A DNA stretch of 64,000 bases, taken from positions 620,001-684,000 of the forward strand of contig CAWBDS010000011.1 in NCBI GenBank assembly GCA_963787645.1, written 5' to 3'. This document shows, piece by piece, positions 8,193 to 16,333 of this stretch. Made by a program: the position numbers and the translations under genes. Position 1 is the first letter of the stretch. Each line of letters opens with the position of its first letter. This DNA is from Palsa-504 sp963787645 (GTDB lineage Bacteria > Actinomycetota > Actinomycetes > Streptosporangiales > Streptosporangiaceae). Under the pieces are notes generated by a model, which was given only the letters and a program-made list of their open reading frames with translations, searched no databases and had not been told where the DNA came from.

Positions 8193-8391
8193 GAGAGATC
8201 CTCGCCCGCTCGCCCTGCTCGCGCAGAACGGCGTCCAGGCTGGCTTGCAGCCGGGTCCGGGCCGGCGGGACCGGGTCTTGCCGGTCAAAGAACGCGATGG
8301 CGCTCTCAAGCTGGCGCTGGTAGTCCCTAAGCTCATACGTGGTCATGGCAGGAAGCGGATGCTTCGGCTCTGCGGCCGGCTCAGCAGTCAT
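8182..8391 (-). CDS. Small helical protein, unknown function
   Basis: 69 residues: MTTYELRDYQRQLESAIAFF and DRQDPVPPARTRLQASLDAV indicate two amphipathic helices joined by a proline linker. It resembles its downstream neighbour in layout (both have a short segment followed by L-x-x-x-L-E/D repeats), perhaps an old duplication. First of at least four coupled small genes on the minus strand of the integrative element. Confidence 0.6.
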   Translation of the reverse strand: MTAEPAAEPKHPLPAMTTYELRDYQRQLESAIAFFDRQDPVPPARTRLQASLDAVLREQGERARISHAR

Positions 8392-8475
8392 TGGCAGTCC
8401 CTAGTGACGTAGTAATACGAGGCTGCCTGAACGCGCTGGAACAGGTCTACGGACTTGCGGCGACTTGCGAGTCAT

Positions 8476-9327
8476 TTAGAGCGCGTCGATAGCGTCGCTG
8501 ATACGTGCCTGTGCCTTGTCCCCGTAGACGGCGACGCTAGAAAGCCTGTCGAAGGCCCGCGCGTACAGGACGATTTCACTCGGGGTGGTAACGGCGACCT
8601 GTGCTGAAAGGAGTTCGACGGTTACCCGCTCGTCATCGAAGACCGTGAACGCCTCAAGGGGCCACACCGGACGCCCGGCGGCAGAGAAAGGGATCACGCC
8701 CAGTGACACGGCGGGAAACGTCGTCGTCGCCTCCAGAAGGTAGCCAAGCTGCCTGGACATGATCTCCGCGTCCCCGACCACCTGCCGTAGGACTGCCTCT
8801 TCGATGATGGCGATGTAACGGTGATTGCCCGACTGCATGAGCCGTTTCCGCTGCATCCGGACGGCCACGGCGTCAGCTACATCATCTGGTGTGCCGTGGA
8901 AGACCCTGATGGCCGACAGGAGAGCCGTGGCGTACTCGGGAGTCTGGAGGAAGCCGGGCACGACCGTGCTGACGTACGCCTTCAGAACCTTCGTCCGCTC
9001 CCAGAGCGGAACCCGGTTCTCCTGGTCACGGCGCATTCCCGCTGGCTGGAGGCGACGCCACTCGGTATACATCGAGTCGGCCGACCGAGACGCGGCTATG
9101 AGGTCCGGCACCGCCCGCTCGGCACCGCAGACCCGGCACCAGATACGGATGTCGTCCTCGCTGGGGGCCTGCTTGGCCGACTCGATGCGGCTCGTCTTGG
9201 CCTCATGCCAGGCCGCCTCTGCCGAAAGGGCACGGGCTGTCAGCCCGGCGTCGAGCCTGATGTCACGAAGCCGTTCGGCTAGCCGCTCTCGGGCGCGCTG
9301 GACACTGGACGACGGCGAGATTGCCAC
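8476..9327 (-). CDS. XRE-family regulator with DUF5753 (Scr1-like)
   Basis: 283 residues. Residues ~10-65 form a helix-turn-helix (LAERLRDIRLDAGLTARALS, SRIESAKQAPSEDDI). The remainder is a DUF5753 domain: VPGFLQTPEYATALL, the R-x-x-R-x-x-L central helix (VRMQRKRLM), IIEEAVLRQVVG and FTVFDDERVTVELL. Such proteins act as DNA-binding partners of small or DUF397-type proteins and can control differentiation or sit in toxin-antitoxin-like pairs. No DUF397 gene follows here; instead a DUF6879 protein precedes it with 11 bases between them, so that is the probable partner. Confidence 0.9.
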   Translation of the reverse strand: MAISPSSSVQRARERLAERLRDIRLDAGLTARALSAEAAWHEAKTSRIESAKQAPSEDDIRIWCRVCGAERAVPDLIAASRSADSMYTEWRRLQPAGMRRDQENRVPLWERTKVLKAYVSTVVPGFLQTPEYATALLSAIRVFHGTPDDVADAVAVRMQRKRLMQSGNHRYIAIIEEAVLRQVVGDAEIMSRQLGYLLEATTTFPAVSLGVIPFSAAGRPVWPLEAFTVFDDERVTVELLSAQVAVTTPSEIVLYARAFDRLSSVAVYGDKAQARISDAIDAL

Positions 9328-9338
9328 TGCCGGATACG

Positions 9339-9848
9339 CTACGGCTCGGGGCGGTAGTCGCCGTGAGGCGTGGCAAGTTCCCAGACCCGCTCAAATGCCT
9401 CTGCACATACCCTGGCCACTTCGGGATCGTCTGCCAGCTCATGACGGAGGAACGCCCCGTCACCTGCGAAGAACCCAAAGCGCACGAGCTTGTCATCGAA
9501 GACCCAGTAGTCGGCCAGCGGGACGAGCAGGCCGGGGGCAGTGTGCCGGGGAAGCCAGCGGACCAGTTCCCCGGCACAGATGTTGAACTCCGTTGACTGG
9601 AACTCGAAGCGGGCGTAATCGGCCAGCGGTTCGGAGATGATCCGCGCACGGCGGAAACTGACGCCCCTGGCGGTGTGCTCGCGCACGAGGTCGTACCAGG
9701 CCGCTCCAGCAGGGGCAGCGACGGGCCTGCCTGCCTTCCAGTCGAGGAAAGCCGGGTCGTCAGGCGTGTAGGCGTCCCGTGTCTCCAGATGCACGGCTGA
9801 GGTCGTCGTCGCCGCGATCAGCTCGCTGAACGGCGGCTCCATGGCCAT
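9339..9848 (-). CDS. DUF6879 family protein
   Basis: 169 residues from ATG 9848 (MAMEPPFSELI). The conserved pattern AVHLETRDAY..., AWYDLVREHTARGVSFRRAR, PLADYARFEF, DYWVFDDKLVRFGFF and a C-terminal ERVWELA is that of DUF6879, a protein found beside XRE/DUF5753 regulators across actinomycetes. The acidic DYWVFDD strand is invariant in the family. Biochemical role unknown. It lies just upstream of the XRE gene on the same strand, and its start is nested in the end of the 101-codon gene upstream. Confidence 0.8.
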   Translation of the reverse strand: MAMEPPFSELIAATTTSAVHLETRDAYTPDDPAFLDWKAGRPVAAPAGAAWYDLVREHTARGVSFRRARIISEPLADYARFEFQSTEFNICAGELVRWLPRHTAPGLLVPLADYWVFDDKLVRFGFFAGDGAFLRHELADDPEVARVCAEAFERVWELATPHGDYRPEP

Positions 9849-10065
9849 GTAGCGCCTCCAGAATGGTGTCCCGCATACGGGCCGGGAGCCGGACAAGGCT
9901 CTCACTGTCCGCCAGCGGGCTGTGCGTGCCCGAATCGGCTAGCACATCCGGGTCAGTAACCGTCCAGCCCTGGAAGAGCAGGTCTCCGGTCTCCTCTTCG
10001 AGGAACAGGGCGGGGCAGTTCTCGCCGTTCGTGTCTGGGTCGATTGCGAGGAAGCGTAGCGCCAT
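9760..10065 (-). CDS. Small conserved protein upstream of DUF6879
   Basis: The first ~75 of 101 residues look real: MALRFLAIDPDTNGENCPAL, FLEEETGDLLFQGWTVTDP, SLVRLPARMRDTILEALHG. This short beta-rich sequence is a recurring companion of DUF6879 genes. The last ~25 residues are read through the start region of the DUF6879 gene (89-base overlap), so the original stop may have been lost. Probably the first gene of the XRE/DUF6879 transcript. Confidence 0.65.
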   Translation of the reverse strand: MALRFLAIDPDTNGENCPALFLEEETGDLLFQGWTVTDPDVLADSGTHSPLADSESLVRLPARMRDTILEALHGHGAAVQRADRGDDDLSRASGDTGRLHA

Positions 10066-10213
10066 GTCCGTCCTCCAGGGCTTGTACTTGCTGCTGCTTG
10101 CACTACATCCGAGAGTGAGGCCTTGCGCCTGATTCCGTCAAGCCCTGACGGGCCGATGCCCGCACACCGCCGACCAGAGAGGGGGGCCGCTAGCGTCTGA
10201 CCTAGCTGCCTAG

Positions 10214-10236
10214 GGGCACTCACACTGGCAGTGCCC
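10214..10236 (-). terminator. Hairpin downstream of the integrase gene
   Basis: GGGCACT (10214-10220) and AGTGCCC (10230-10236) form a perfect stem with a 9-base loop, starting 10 bases after the integrase stop codon. The rest of 10066-10245 contains no gene and probably holds the promoter of the DUF6879/XRE unit. Confidence 0.55.
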
Positions 10237-10245
10237 TTACGGCGC

Positions 10246-11517
10246 TTAGCTGGTCCATCGGGCATTCATCATCGCGCCGATGCGCTGTTCGGCGTTGGCT
10301 GAGGCGTGGATGTAGAACCGCAGCGTGGTTTCGACGCTGTCGTGGCCTAGGACCTGGCTGATGTTGGCGAGCTCGCGCGGGGCCTCGTCAAGGGCCTCGC
10401 TGGCGAACTGGTGCCGGAGCGAATGGGTGTGCGCTCCGCTGATGCCCAGGTAGTCCAGCATGCGGCCGAACCGGTTCCCCGCCGTGCTGTAAGGCATGTA
10501 GGGCGTGCCGTTCGGGCCGGGGCACAGCGGGCCGTCTGCCAGTTGCTGGACCATGTCCCAGATCATGTCCGGGACGGGAACGTCCCGGAAGTCTCCGGCT
10601 TTGCGGTGCTTGAGCGGCTCTAGCTCCCGGCCGTTCTCGCTGGCCTGCCAGCATAGGTGCAGGTAGCGGGTACCGTCCGCGCGCTGCCTGAAATCGGATT
10701 TGCGTACTCCCAGGGCCTCCCTGATCCGCAGTCCCATCGTCCGCTGGAGCCAGGGCGCGATGCCCACGCCGGGCATCACGCGCGTGCGCGGCCGGCCGTT
10801 CTTGTCCGTGCCGGTGACCGTGATGCCGTCCGCGAGCATCCGCACCGTGTCATCGGACACGGCCACCATACCCTTGGCCTGCTGTTCGTACTGCTCGGCC
10901 GTCACGATCCGGGGCGCTAGCTCGATCCCGCTGAGGGTGTGCCGGGAGATGACGCCGCGCCGGACGCACTCATCCAGGGTGCCGGTGATGATGCGGCGCA
11001 CGGTGCTCCGGTAGTCGTCGCTGTAGCTGCCGAGGGTCTTGTTCAGCAGGGTCTTGACCTCGGCGTCCATCCGCGCGACCTCCAGCACGCTCCGCCCCTC
11101 CAGCAGCGTGCGGACGGCCGGGTTGGCGAAGTTGCTGCGGTAGGTGGCCTTGCTCTTGGCGTTAGCCTTGGCCATCCCTTCCACGTAGGCATCGCACAGC
11201 GGCAGGAACTCCACCAGGCCGGCGCGCGGATCGGTGAACATCGCGCCCTGGGTCTGCTTGCCGGTGGAGAGAGTGAGCTGGAAGGTCTGGGCCTCGGTCA
11301 GGGTGCCGAAGGACTGCTCGCGCTGCCGGGAGTTGACCGAGTAGCGGACGGTCCACTTGTGGGCGCAGCCCGGCACCTGGCGGGCATCGCACGTGTGCTG
11401 GCACGTCCCGCCGGCGCATCCCTTGTTGCTGCCGGGCTTGTGGGAGGTGCGGTCGCACTTCTTGAAGATGGTGGCCTGGACGAGCGTATTCTGGGCTGTG
11501 CTGGTTCTGTGCGGCAT
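10246..11517 (-). CDS. int: Tyrosine recombinase/site-specific integrase
   Basis: 423 residues from ATG 11517; an upstream ATG at 11574 would add 19 residues but runs into the right attachment site. N-terminus: a Cys-rich patch (KKCDRTSHKPGSNKGCAGGT) followed by an AP2-like arm-binding region, then a SAM-like core-binding domain with TYRSNFANPAVRTLL. The catalytic domain shows the arginine in MGLRIREALGVRKSD, the HSLRHQFASEALD box (H-x-x-R) and LGHDSVETTLRFYIH with the nucleophilic tyrosine. It integrates or excises the surrounding 6.2 kb element. Its 5' end lies about 75 bases from the right core. Confidence 0.92.
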   Translation of the reverse strand: MPHRTSTAQNTLVQATIFKKCDRTSHKPGSNKGCAGGTCQHTCDARQVPGCAHKWTVRYSVNSRQREQSFGTLTEAQTFQLTLSTGKQTQGAMFTDPRAGLVEFLPLCDAYVEGMAKANAKSKATYRSNFANPAVRTLLEGRSVLEVARMDAEVKTLLNKTLGSYSDDYRSTVRRIITGTLDECVRRGVISRHTLSGIELAPRIVTAEQYEQQAKGMVAVSDDTVRMLADGITVTGTDKNGRPRTRVMPGVGIAPWLQRTMGLRIREALGVRKSDFRQRADGTRYLHLCWQASENGRELEPLKHRKAGDFRDVPVPDMIWDMVQQLADGPLCPGPNGTPYMPYSTAGNRFGRMLDYLGISGAHTHSLRHQFASEALDEAPRELANISQVLGHDSVETTLRFYIHASANAEQRIGAMMNARWTS

Positions 11518-11522
11518 CTCGC

Positions 11523-11545
11523 GTTCCTGACTTTTGCCTGACTTT
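11523..11545 (+). repeat. Right arm-type repeats of the integrative element
   Basis: GTTCCTGACTTTTGCCTGAC (11523-11542) repeats, in the same orientation, the sequence at 5580-5599 with two changes. It lies 46 bases from the right core GGCAAAGACAAC. The DNA between is AT-rich (ATTGATATCTATTATTCC), as expected of an att arm. Confidence 0.55.
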
Positions 11546-12334
11546 AGAGTATCCTGCTGGTCTGTGACCTGCATTGATATCTATTATTCCGGCAAAGACA
11601 ACTTCGCCGCCGACCGGCGGGCCGCGCAGCAGTTGCTCGCCGCCGTCCCCGACATCGCGGGGGTCGTCCGCGACAACAGGTCGTTCCTGGGCCGTGTGGC
11701 CCGTTTCCTGGCCGGCGAGGCGGGCGTCCGCCAGTTTCTCGACCTCGGCGCCGGCCTGCCCACGCAGGACTGCGTGCACGAGATGGCGCAGGCGATCGCG
11801 CCGGACGCGCGGGTGGTGTACGTCGACAACGATCCGGTGGTGTGCTCCCATGGCCAGGCGCTGCTCGGGCCGGGCGGCACAGTTGGCGTCGCGCTCGGCG
11901 ATCTGCGCCGGCCCGCCGAGATCCTCCGGCACCCGGAGGTGCTCGCCAGGCTCGACTTTTCCCAGCCGGTGGCCGTGCTGTGCGTCTGCGCGCTGCACTT
12001 CGTGCCGGACGAGGAGAAGCCGCATCAGATCATCGCCGAGTACCGCGATCACCTGGCGCCGGGCAGCTACCTGGCCATCACGCACGGCATTACCGCGGCC
12101 ACCCCGGAGGACGACCCGGACGGGATAGTCGAGAGCGTGACAAACATCTATCAGAATGCGTCGGCGCAGATACATGTACGGCTGACGAAGGAGATCGAGC
12201 GATTCTTCGACGGCTTCGAGATCATCGACCCAGGGGTCGTCTGGACGGCCAACTGGCGGCCTGATCCCGGTACCCGCCCGGCCGGCCGGCCGGATTCCCT
12301 GCACGGCGGCGTCGGCCGCAAGCCGGCGCCCTGA
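11534..12334 (+). pseudogene. DUF574 SAM-dependent methyltransferase lacking its native 5' end (right half)
   Basis: From GKDNFAADRRAAQQLLA onward this is a well-preserved DUF574 methyltransferase: LDLGAGLPTQDCVHEMAQ (SAM motif I region), VVYVDNDPVVCSHGQALL, AVLCVCALHFVPDE and the C-terminal GFEIIDPGVVWTANWRPD. The first ~19 codons (MPDFRVSCWSV...) are encoded by the element and are unrelated. The real N-terminus (VPNVARIYDY) is stranded at 5338. Expression would need a start inside the element; the product might still fold because the Rossmann core is complete. Confidence 0.8.
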
Positions 12335-12406
12335 CCAACGGCTCTATGTCGCGGAGCTTCGGGTCCGATAGGACGGCCTGAGCTGGTGCGGACAGGGGCC
12401 TATAGC

Positions 12407-14092
12407 TCAGTCGGGCAATTCGATCGGCCCGGTATCGGCGAACACGTCTCCGGGTCCGGGGTTGCCGGGGTGGGTGCGGCCCCCCAGGTGATGCATGATC
12501 CCCCAGACGGCGTTCAGCGAGGTCTGGACCGCACCCTCGACCCAGGCCGGCGTCCAGGACACGTCGTCCCCGGCGATGAAGATGCCCCGCTGCTCGGGCG
12601 GCAGGCCGTCCTGCATGAAGTGCGCGTACATGCGCTGGTTGTACCGGTAGTGGCCGGGCAGCGCGCCCTTGAACGCGCCCAGGAAGTGCCGGTCGGCCTC
12701 CCAGGACACGGTGATCGGGTCGCCGATGATGTGGCTGGCGATGTCCACCTCGGGATAGATCTTGCGCAGGGCGTTGAGCGCGAGCCGGACCCGGCGGTCG
12801 ACCGGCTCGGGCAGCATCTTCAGCGCGTCGCTCATCCAGGAGTAGGTCAGGCAGATCACGCCCGGCTGGCCCGGGCCGTTGTCGAAGAGGTAGGTGCCGC
12901 GGGTCAGCCGGTCGGTCAGCGTCATGCTCATCACGTCACGGCCGGTGCGGGGATCTTTATCTTGCCAGAACGGCCGGTCGACCAGCACGAAGGTCTTGGA
13001 TGACTGCATGTACCGGGTGCGGTCCAGCGCGGCCCACAGCTTCTGCGAGAACAGGCTCTCGTCGCACTCGATCTGCGTGGTCAGCAGCCAGCTCTGGCAG
13101 GTCACCAGCACCGCGGCGTAACGGCGGGTGTCGCCCCAGGCGTCGGTGACCGCGATCAGGCCGTCGCTGTCCCGGGCCAGCCGGGCCACGCCGGGCCGGG
13201 GCGCGCCGGAGTGCAGCGCGGCCAGCGAGGTCCCGGCCGGCCAGTGCGCACACACCGGCGCCGGGCAGCGCCAGATGCCGCGCGGCACCTGCTCCACCCC
13301 GCCCACGACCAGGCGCTGGTCGGTGTCGCAGTTGGTCATGACCACCCGGAAGATCTCCAGCATGGAGTTGGGGAAGTCCGAGTCCCAGCCCCCAGTGCCG
13401 AACCCGACTTGCCCGAACACCTCGCGGTGCCGGAACGAGAGCTTGGAGAACGCCTGGGAGCTGGCCACGAAGTCGTAGAACGTGCGGTCGTCCCAGCGCG
13501 GCACCAGGTCGTTCCACAGCGACTTCAGCGTCCGGACGTCCCGCGCCCGGATGGCGTTCTGGATGTCGGTGAACCGGGCTTCCTCCAGCGCCTGCGCCCA
13601 CGCGTCGGCCACCTCGCGGAACAGCGGGGGTAGCTCCCCGATCGAGCTCGCGTAGTACGTGTCGCCTTCCAGGTCGACCACCGTGCTCCCGGCCGCCTCG
13701 GTCAGCGGGTTCGGGAACGGCTTAGTCGGCAGGCCCAGCTTGTCCACGTAGTGGTAGAAGGACGTGGACGAGACCGGGAACCGCATCCCGCCGAGTTCCG
13801 CGACCACGCCCTCGGTGCCCTCGAACGGCTGCGACCGCAGCCGCCCGCCCATCTGCGAGGCCTCGTAGACCACCGGCTTGACCCCGAGCTTCATCAGCTC
13901 GTACGCGGCGACCAGCCCGGAGATGCCGGCACCGACGACGGCCACCTCGTCGCCGTGACGTTCGGCCGGGATCGAGCCCAGGCCGACCGGGTGCGCGATC
14001 CAGTCGTCGAACGGAAACGGGAAGTCGGGACCGAAGATGGTGACCGGGGCTGGCTCGCCATGGGGCCCATTGTGGCCACGGTCGTTCACCAT
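12407..14092 (-). CDS. Flavin amine oxidase, tryptophan 2-monooxygenase-like
   Basis: 561 residues. FAD Rossmann motif VAVVGAGISGLVAAYELM at about 50-67 with VVYEAS and the GGR loop (MGGRLRS), the substrate-loop ELGGMRFP, and the C-terminal FAD/substrate region SWEADRHFLGAFKGALPG, RGIFIAGDDVSWTPAWVEGA. The last elements (SWEADRHFLGAFKG, AGDD.SW...EGAV) match bacterial IaaM-type tryptophan 2-monooxygenases and related L-amino-acid oxidases more than MAO. It would convert L-Trp (or another amino acid) to the amide by oxidative decarboxylation. No amidase (IaaH) is adjacent, so auxin synthesis is only a possibility. Confidence 0.8.
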   Translation of the reverse strand: MVNDRGHNGPHGEPAPVTIFGPDFPFPFDDWIAHPVGLGSIPAERHGDEVAVVGAGISGLVAAYELMKLGVKPVVYEASQMGGRLRSQPFEGTEGVVAELGGMRFPVSSTSFYHYVDKLGLPTKPFPNPLTEAAGSTVVDLEGDTYYASSIGELPPLFREVADAWAQALEEARFTDIQNAIRARDVRTLKSLWNDLVPRWDDRTFYDFVASSQAFSKLSFRHREVFGQVGFGTGGWDSDFPNSMLEIFRVVMTNCDTDQRLVVGGVEQVPRGIWRCPAPVCAHWPAGTSLAALHSGAPRPGVARLARDSDGLIAVTDAWGDTRRYAAVLVTCQSWLLTTQIECDESLFSQKLWAALDRTRYMQSSKTFVLVDRPFWQDKDPRTGRDVMSMTLTDRLTRGTYLFDNGPGQPGVICLTYSWMSDALKMLPEPVDRRVRLALNALRKIYPEVDIASHIIGDPITVSWEADRHFLGAFKGALPGHYRYNQRMYAHFMQDGLPPEQRGIFIAGDDVSWTPAWVEGAVQTSLNAVWGIMHHLGGRTHPGNPGPGDVFADTGPIELPD

Positions 14093-14145
14093 CGAATGCG
14101 CCTCACGCTGGCGACGGGTACCTGATAGGGCGAGGATACCGGTGA

Positions 14146-15399
14146 TCAGGGTTCGGAGTTCCAGAGCGCATCAATGGGGAGGGCGCGCAGACGGTCTCCG
14201 AAGGGGAGAGTTTGCTGGCCGGTGTAGAGCACGTATCCGGCTATCAGCCGTGGGCCCAGTCGCTGGGCGAGGTGGCGCAGGCCGACCAGGTCTTCGCCTC
14301 GGACGGTGGCTCCGGCCTTCACCTCAATGGCGACCACCCGGCCATCAGGGGTTTCCAGGACGGCGTCTACCTCGACCTTGTCCTTTGTGCGGTAATGGTG
14401 CAGACGAGCCCGTTCCTGGCACCAGGTGAGCTGGCGGGCCAGTTCCATCAGAACGAACGTCTCGATCATGGGTCCGGCCGCTCCGTCGGGTTCGCCTAGA
14501 CGCGTGGCATCCTGGCCGAGCAGGTGCGAGGCAATGCCTGTGTCGACGAAGGCCAGCTTGGGCGTGCCGATGGCCCGCTGGGCCTGGCTGGCTGACCAGG
14601 CGGGGATCTGCTTGATGAGGAAGACCGCCGAGAGCAGTTCGAGGTAACGGTTCAGCGTGGTCCGGGGTATGCCGGATGCTGTCGCGAGCGTGGCGGGGAC
14701 GAGCAGCCCACCCGAACGGCCGGCCAGCAGAGCCAGAAGCCGGCGCAGGTCGCCGCGCCGCTCGATGGCCGCTAGCTGCTTGACGTCGCGTTCGATGAGG
14801 TTCGTCAGATAGGAGTCGAAGAAGGCGGCACGGCGGCGAGGGGACCGGCCGATGGCCTCGGGGTAGCCGCCGCGGACGACGCGGTCGAGATAGTCGCGCT
14901 TGCGCATCGTGGAGGTCCGGGACAAACCTGGGCCGTGGGCGAATGCGGCGTCGGGGAAGGCGTCAGGGGACTTTTCCAGCTCGCCTTGGGAGAAAGGCCA
15001 CAGCTCGATGATCTCCATCCGGCCGGGCAGAGCGTCGGGGAGCCCGCGCAACGCCAGCACCTGAGCGGACCCAGTGAGCAGGAACTGCCCGGGACGCGGA
15101 TCGGTATCGACCGCCACCTTGATCGACCGGAACAGCCACGGAGCCAGCTGAACCTCATCGATCACCATGAGGCCGTCGTGCTCTACGAAGCCAGCCGGAT
15201 CGTCCTCGGCGGCGCGCAGCGTGGCCGGATCGTCAAGGAGACGCACCACGGTGTTCGGGTGCCCCAGGGCGGTAATCCTGGCTAGGGTGCTCTTGCCGAC
15301 TTGCCTGGCCCCGTTAAGCGTGACGACACGTGTATCGGCCAGGGCCTCGGTCACGAGGCTCTCCGCCTCGCGCGATACCAGATTCCCGCTCTGATCCAT
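14146..15399 (-). CDS. AAA_14/DUF4143 family ATPase
   Basis: 417 residues. Walker A in LNGARQVGKSTLA (about 29-41), Walker B in LMVIDEVQLAP (about 76-86), sensor-1 LLTGSAQVLAL, then a winged-helix segment (RTTLNRYLELLSAVFLIKQI) and the C-terminal DUF4143 PD-(D/E)XK-like fold with KVEVDAVLE and VAIEVKAGATV. This layout is conserved in a widespread, poorly characterised family that often travels with mobile DNA or toxin-antitoxin genes. The ExK triad (D in EVDAV, E and K in IEVKAG) is present, so nuclease activity is possible. Confidence 0.9.
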   Translation of the reverse strand: MDQSGNLVSREAESLVTEALADTRVVTLNGARQVGKSTLARITALGHPNTVVRLLDDPATLRAAEDDPAGFVEHDGLMVIDEVQLAPWLFRSIKVAVDTDPRPGQFLLTGSAQVLALRGLPDALPGRMEIIELWPFSQGELEKSPDAFPDAAFAHGPGLSRTSTMRKRDYLDRVVRGGYPEAIGRSPRRRAAFFDSYLTNLIERDVKQLAAIERRGDLRRLLALLAGRSGGLLVPATLATASGIPRTTLNRYLELLSAVFLIKQIPAWSASQAQRAIGTPKLAFVDTGIASHLLGQDATRLGEPDGAAGPMIETFVLMELARQLTWCQERARLHHYRTKDKVEVDAVLETPDGRVVAIEVKAGATVRGEDLVGLRHLAQRLGPRLIAGYVLYTGQQTLPFGDRLRALPIDALWNSEP

Positions 15400-15590
15400 C
15401 TCACAAGTATGGTCTGGCTAGGCGGTAATAATGGTCAGATGGCCGTATGAAACATGGACATCTAGACGCATGCCCTGTGGACACCTAGCCGGAGTGTTCA
15501 TGGTCACCTGGCCGGACGACGGCGGCGGGCGTCCGGGCTGTTCGCCGCCGGCAATACGCCCCGTAGCCCGATGCTCCTCGCACGATCAGG

Positions 15591-16001
15591 TCAGCTGCGG
15601 CGCCGGCGTTCGGTCAGCCAGGACAGGGCGGCGAATACAGGTGCCGCCAGTCCCAGCAGCAGAGCCGTGCCGGTGAGCGCGCCCTCCAGGAAACCGGGCC
15701 CGACCCGGGCGACGCCGAAGTAGTAGGCGACCACGACCGCCATCAGCAGCAGGTAGCCGCCGATGACGGTGCCGGCCACGCGCCTGACCAGCGCGGCCCA
15801 GCCGGTACGCTGCCCTGGGCCGGGCGGCGTGGTCCGCCTCCCGTCCGGCCACTTGAGGTCGCCGGACGGAGTCCCCCGCGATCGGTACAGGCGGCGCAGG
15901 CCGAAGCCGAGCGCCGACATGAGGATCAGGTACCCGGCGCTCATCGGCACCAGGGCCTGACGGTCCGCCAAGGACAGCGCGAGCACACCGGCCGACGCCA
16001 T
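15591..16001 (-). CDS. Membrane protein, second gene of a two-gene unit
   Basis: 136 residues. Two N-terminal hydrophobic segments (about 2-12, 18-34), a basic loop (RRLYRSRGTPSGDLKWPDGR) and two C-terminal segments (VAGTVIGGYLLLMAVVVAYY, LTGTALLLGLAAPVFAALSW). The GGYLLLMAVVVxYYxGVARV stretch recurs in actinobacterial membrane proteins of unknown function (possibly DUF6256; not verified). Starts 7 bases after the 75-residue gene upstream. Confidence 0.7.
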   Translation of the reverse strand: MASAGVLALSLADRQALVPMSAGYLILMSALGFGLRRLYRSRGTPSGDLKWPDGRRTTPPGPGQRTGWAALVRRVAGTVIGGYLLLMAVVVAYYFGVARVGPGFLEGALTGTALLLGLAAPVFAALSWLTERRRRS

Positions 16002-16008
16002 GACGAGC

Positions 16009-16236
16009 TCAGGCCCGGAGCAGGAAGTGCCAGCCGCGGATGAAGAAGTGCCAGCCGGCCCACAGCCAGAACGCGAACAGCGCCCACCGGCCGATGGGAT
16101 AGCGCATGATCACGCGGAAGACGTCGCTGAGGCTGGGGACGCCGGTCACCCGGGCCAGGGCGAGCCCCTCCCAGGCGAATACGGCGCCGAACAGGACCAG
16201 CCAGATGAGATAGCCGATGAGCGGATGCTTTGCCAT
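16009..16236 (-). CDS. DUF6186-like small membrane protein
   Basis: 75 residues with two predicted helices: HPLIGYLIWLVLFGAVFAWE (about 4-23) and RWALFAFWLWAGWHFFIRGW (about 49-69). The IGYLxWxVLFxxxxxWEGLAL and WxWxGWHFFxR patterns are typical of the small DUF6186 actinobacterial proteins. First gene of the unit with 15591-16001; divergent from the MarR-MFS module. Confidence 0.7.
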   Translation of the reverse strand: MAKHPLIGYLIWLVLFGAVFAWEGLALARVTGVPSLSDVFRVIMRYPIGRWALFAFWLWAGWHFFIRGWHFLLRA

Positions 16237-16311
16237 GCCAGCCTCCCGGAGATCGCCTCATTGTGCCGCATGGCCTGACCGCCAGGCCTCGCGGCGCTGG
16301 ATGAGCGGAAA

Positions 16312-16331
16312 TAAAATCGTGAGGCTCCTCA
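16312..16331 (+). promoter_or_regulatory. MarR operator overlapping the promoter, copy 1
   Basis: A -10-like TAAAAT (16312-16317) is followed by the perfect dyad TGAGG-CT-CCTCA (16320-16331) and then CTCATTATGAG, a second overlapping dyad. The paralogous module at 41194-41214 keeps TAGATT and TGAGG-AA-CCTCA in the same spacing while the centre differs, which marks TGAGGnnCCTCA as the likely MarR site. Confidence 0.6.
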
Positions 16332-16333
16332 TT

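Larger units (their letters stand above)
5419..11602. mobile_element. Integrative element inserted in a DUF574 methyltransferase gene
   Basis: The host gene is split at its GGC-AA(G/A)-GAC-AAC codons: GGCAAGGACAAC at 5419-5430 (left) and GGCAAAGACAAC at 11591-11602 (right), a 12-base core with one mismatch. A tyrosine integrase lies just inside the right end, and similar tandem CCTGACT repeats lie inside both ends. About 6.17 kb separate the cores. Cargo: a SAM methyltransferase, five small genes, an XRE/DUF5753 regulator and a DUF6879 protein. No replication, FtsK-like transfer or relaxase gene is visible, so it is either a minimal integrative element or one that needs a helper. Confidence 0.75.

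Noticed and set aside
12395..12413. GGGGCCTATAGCTCAGTCG, identical to the usual start of a tRNA-Ile/Ala gene
   Set aside because: The next bases do not form a D-loop, anticodon arm or T-arm; only the first ~19 bases match and they overlap the end of the amine oxidase gene. At most a tRNA fragment left by an old recombination.
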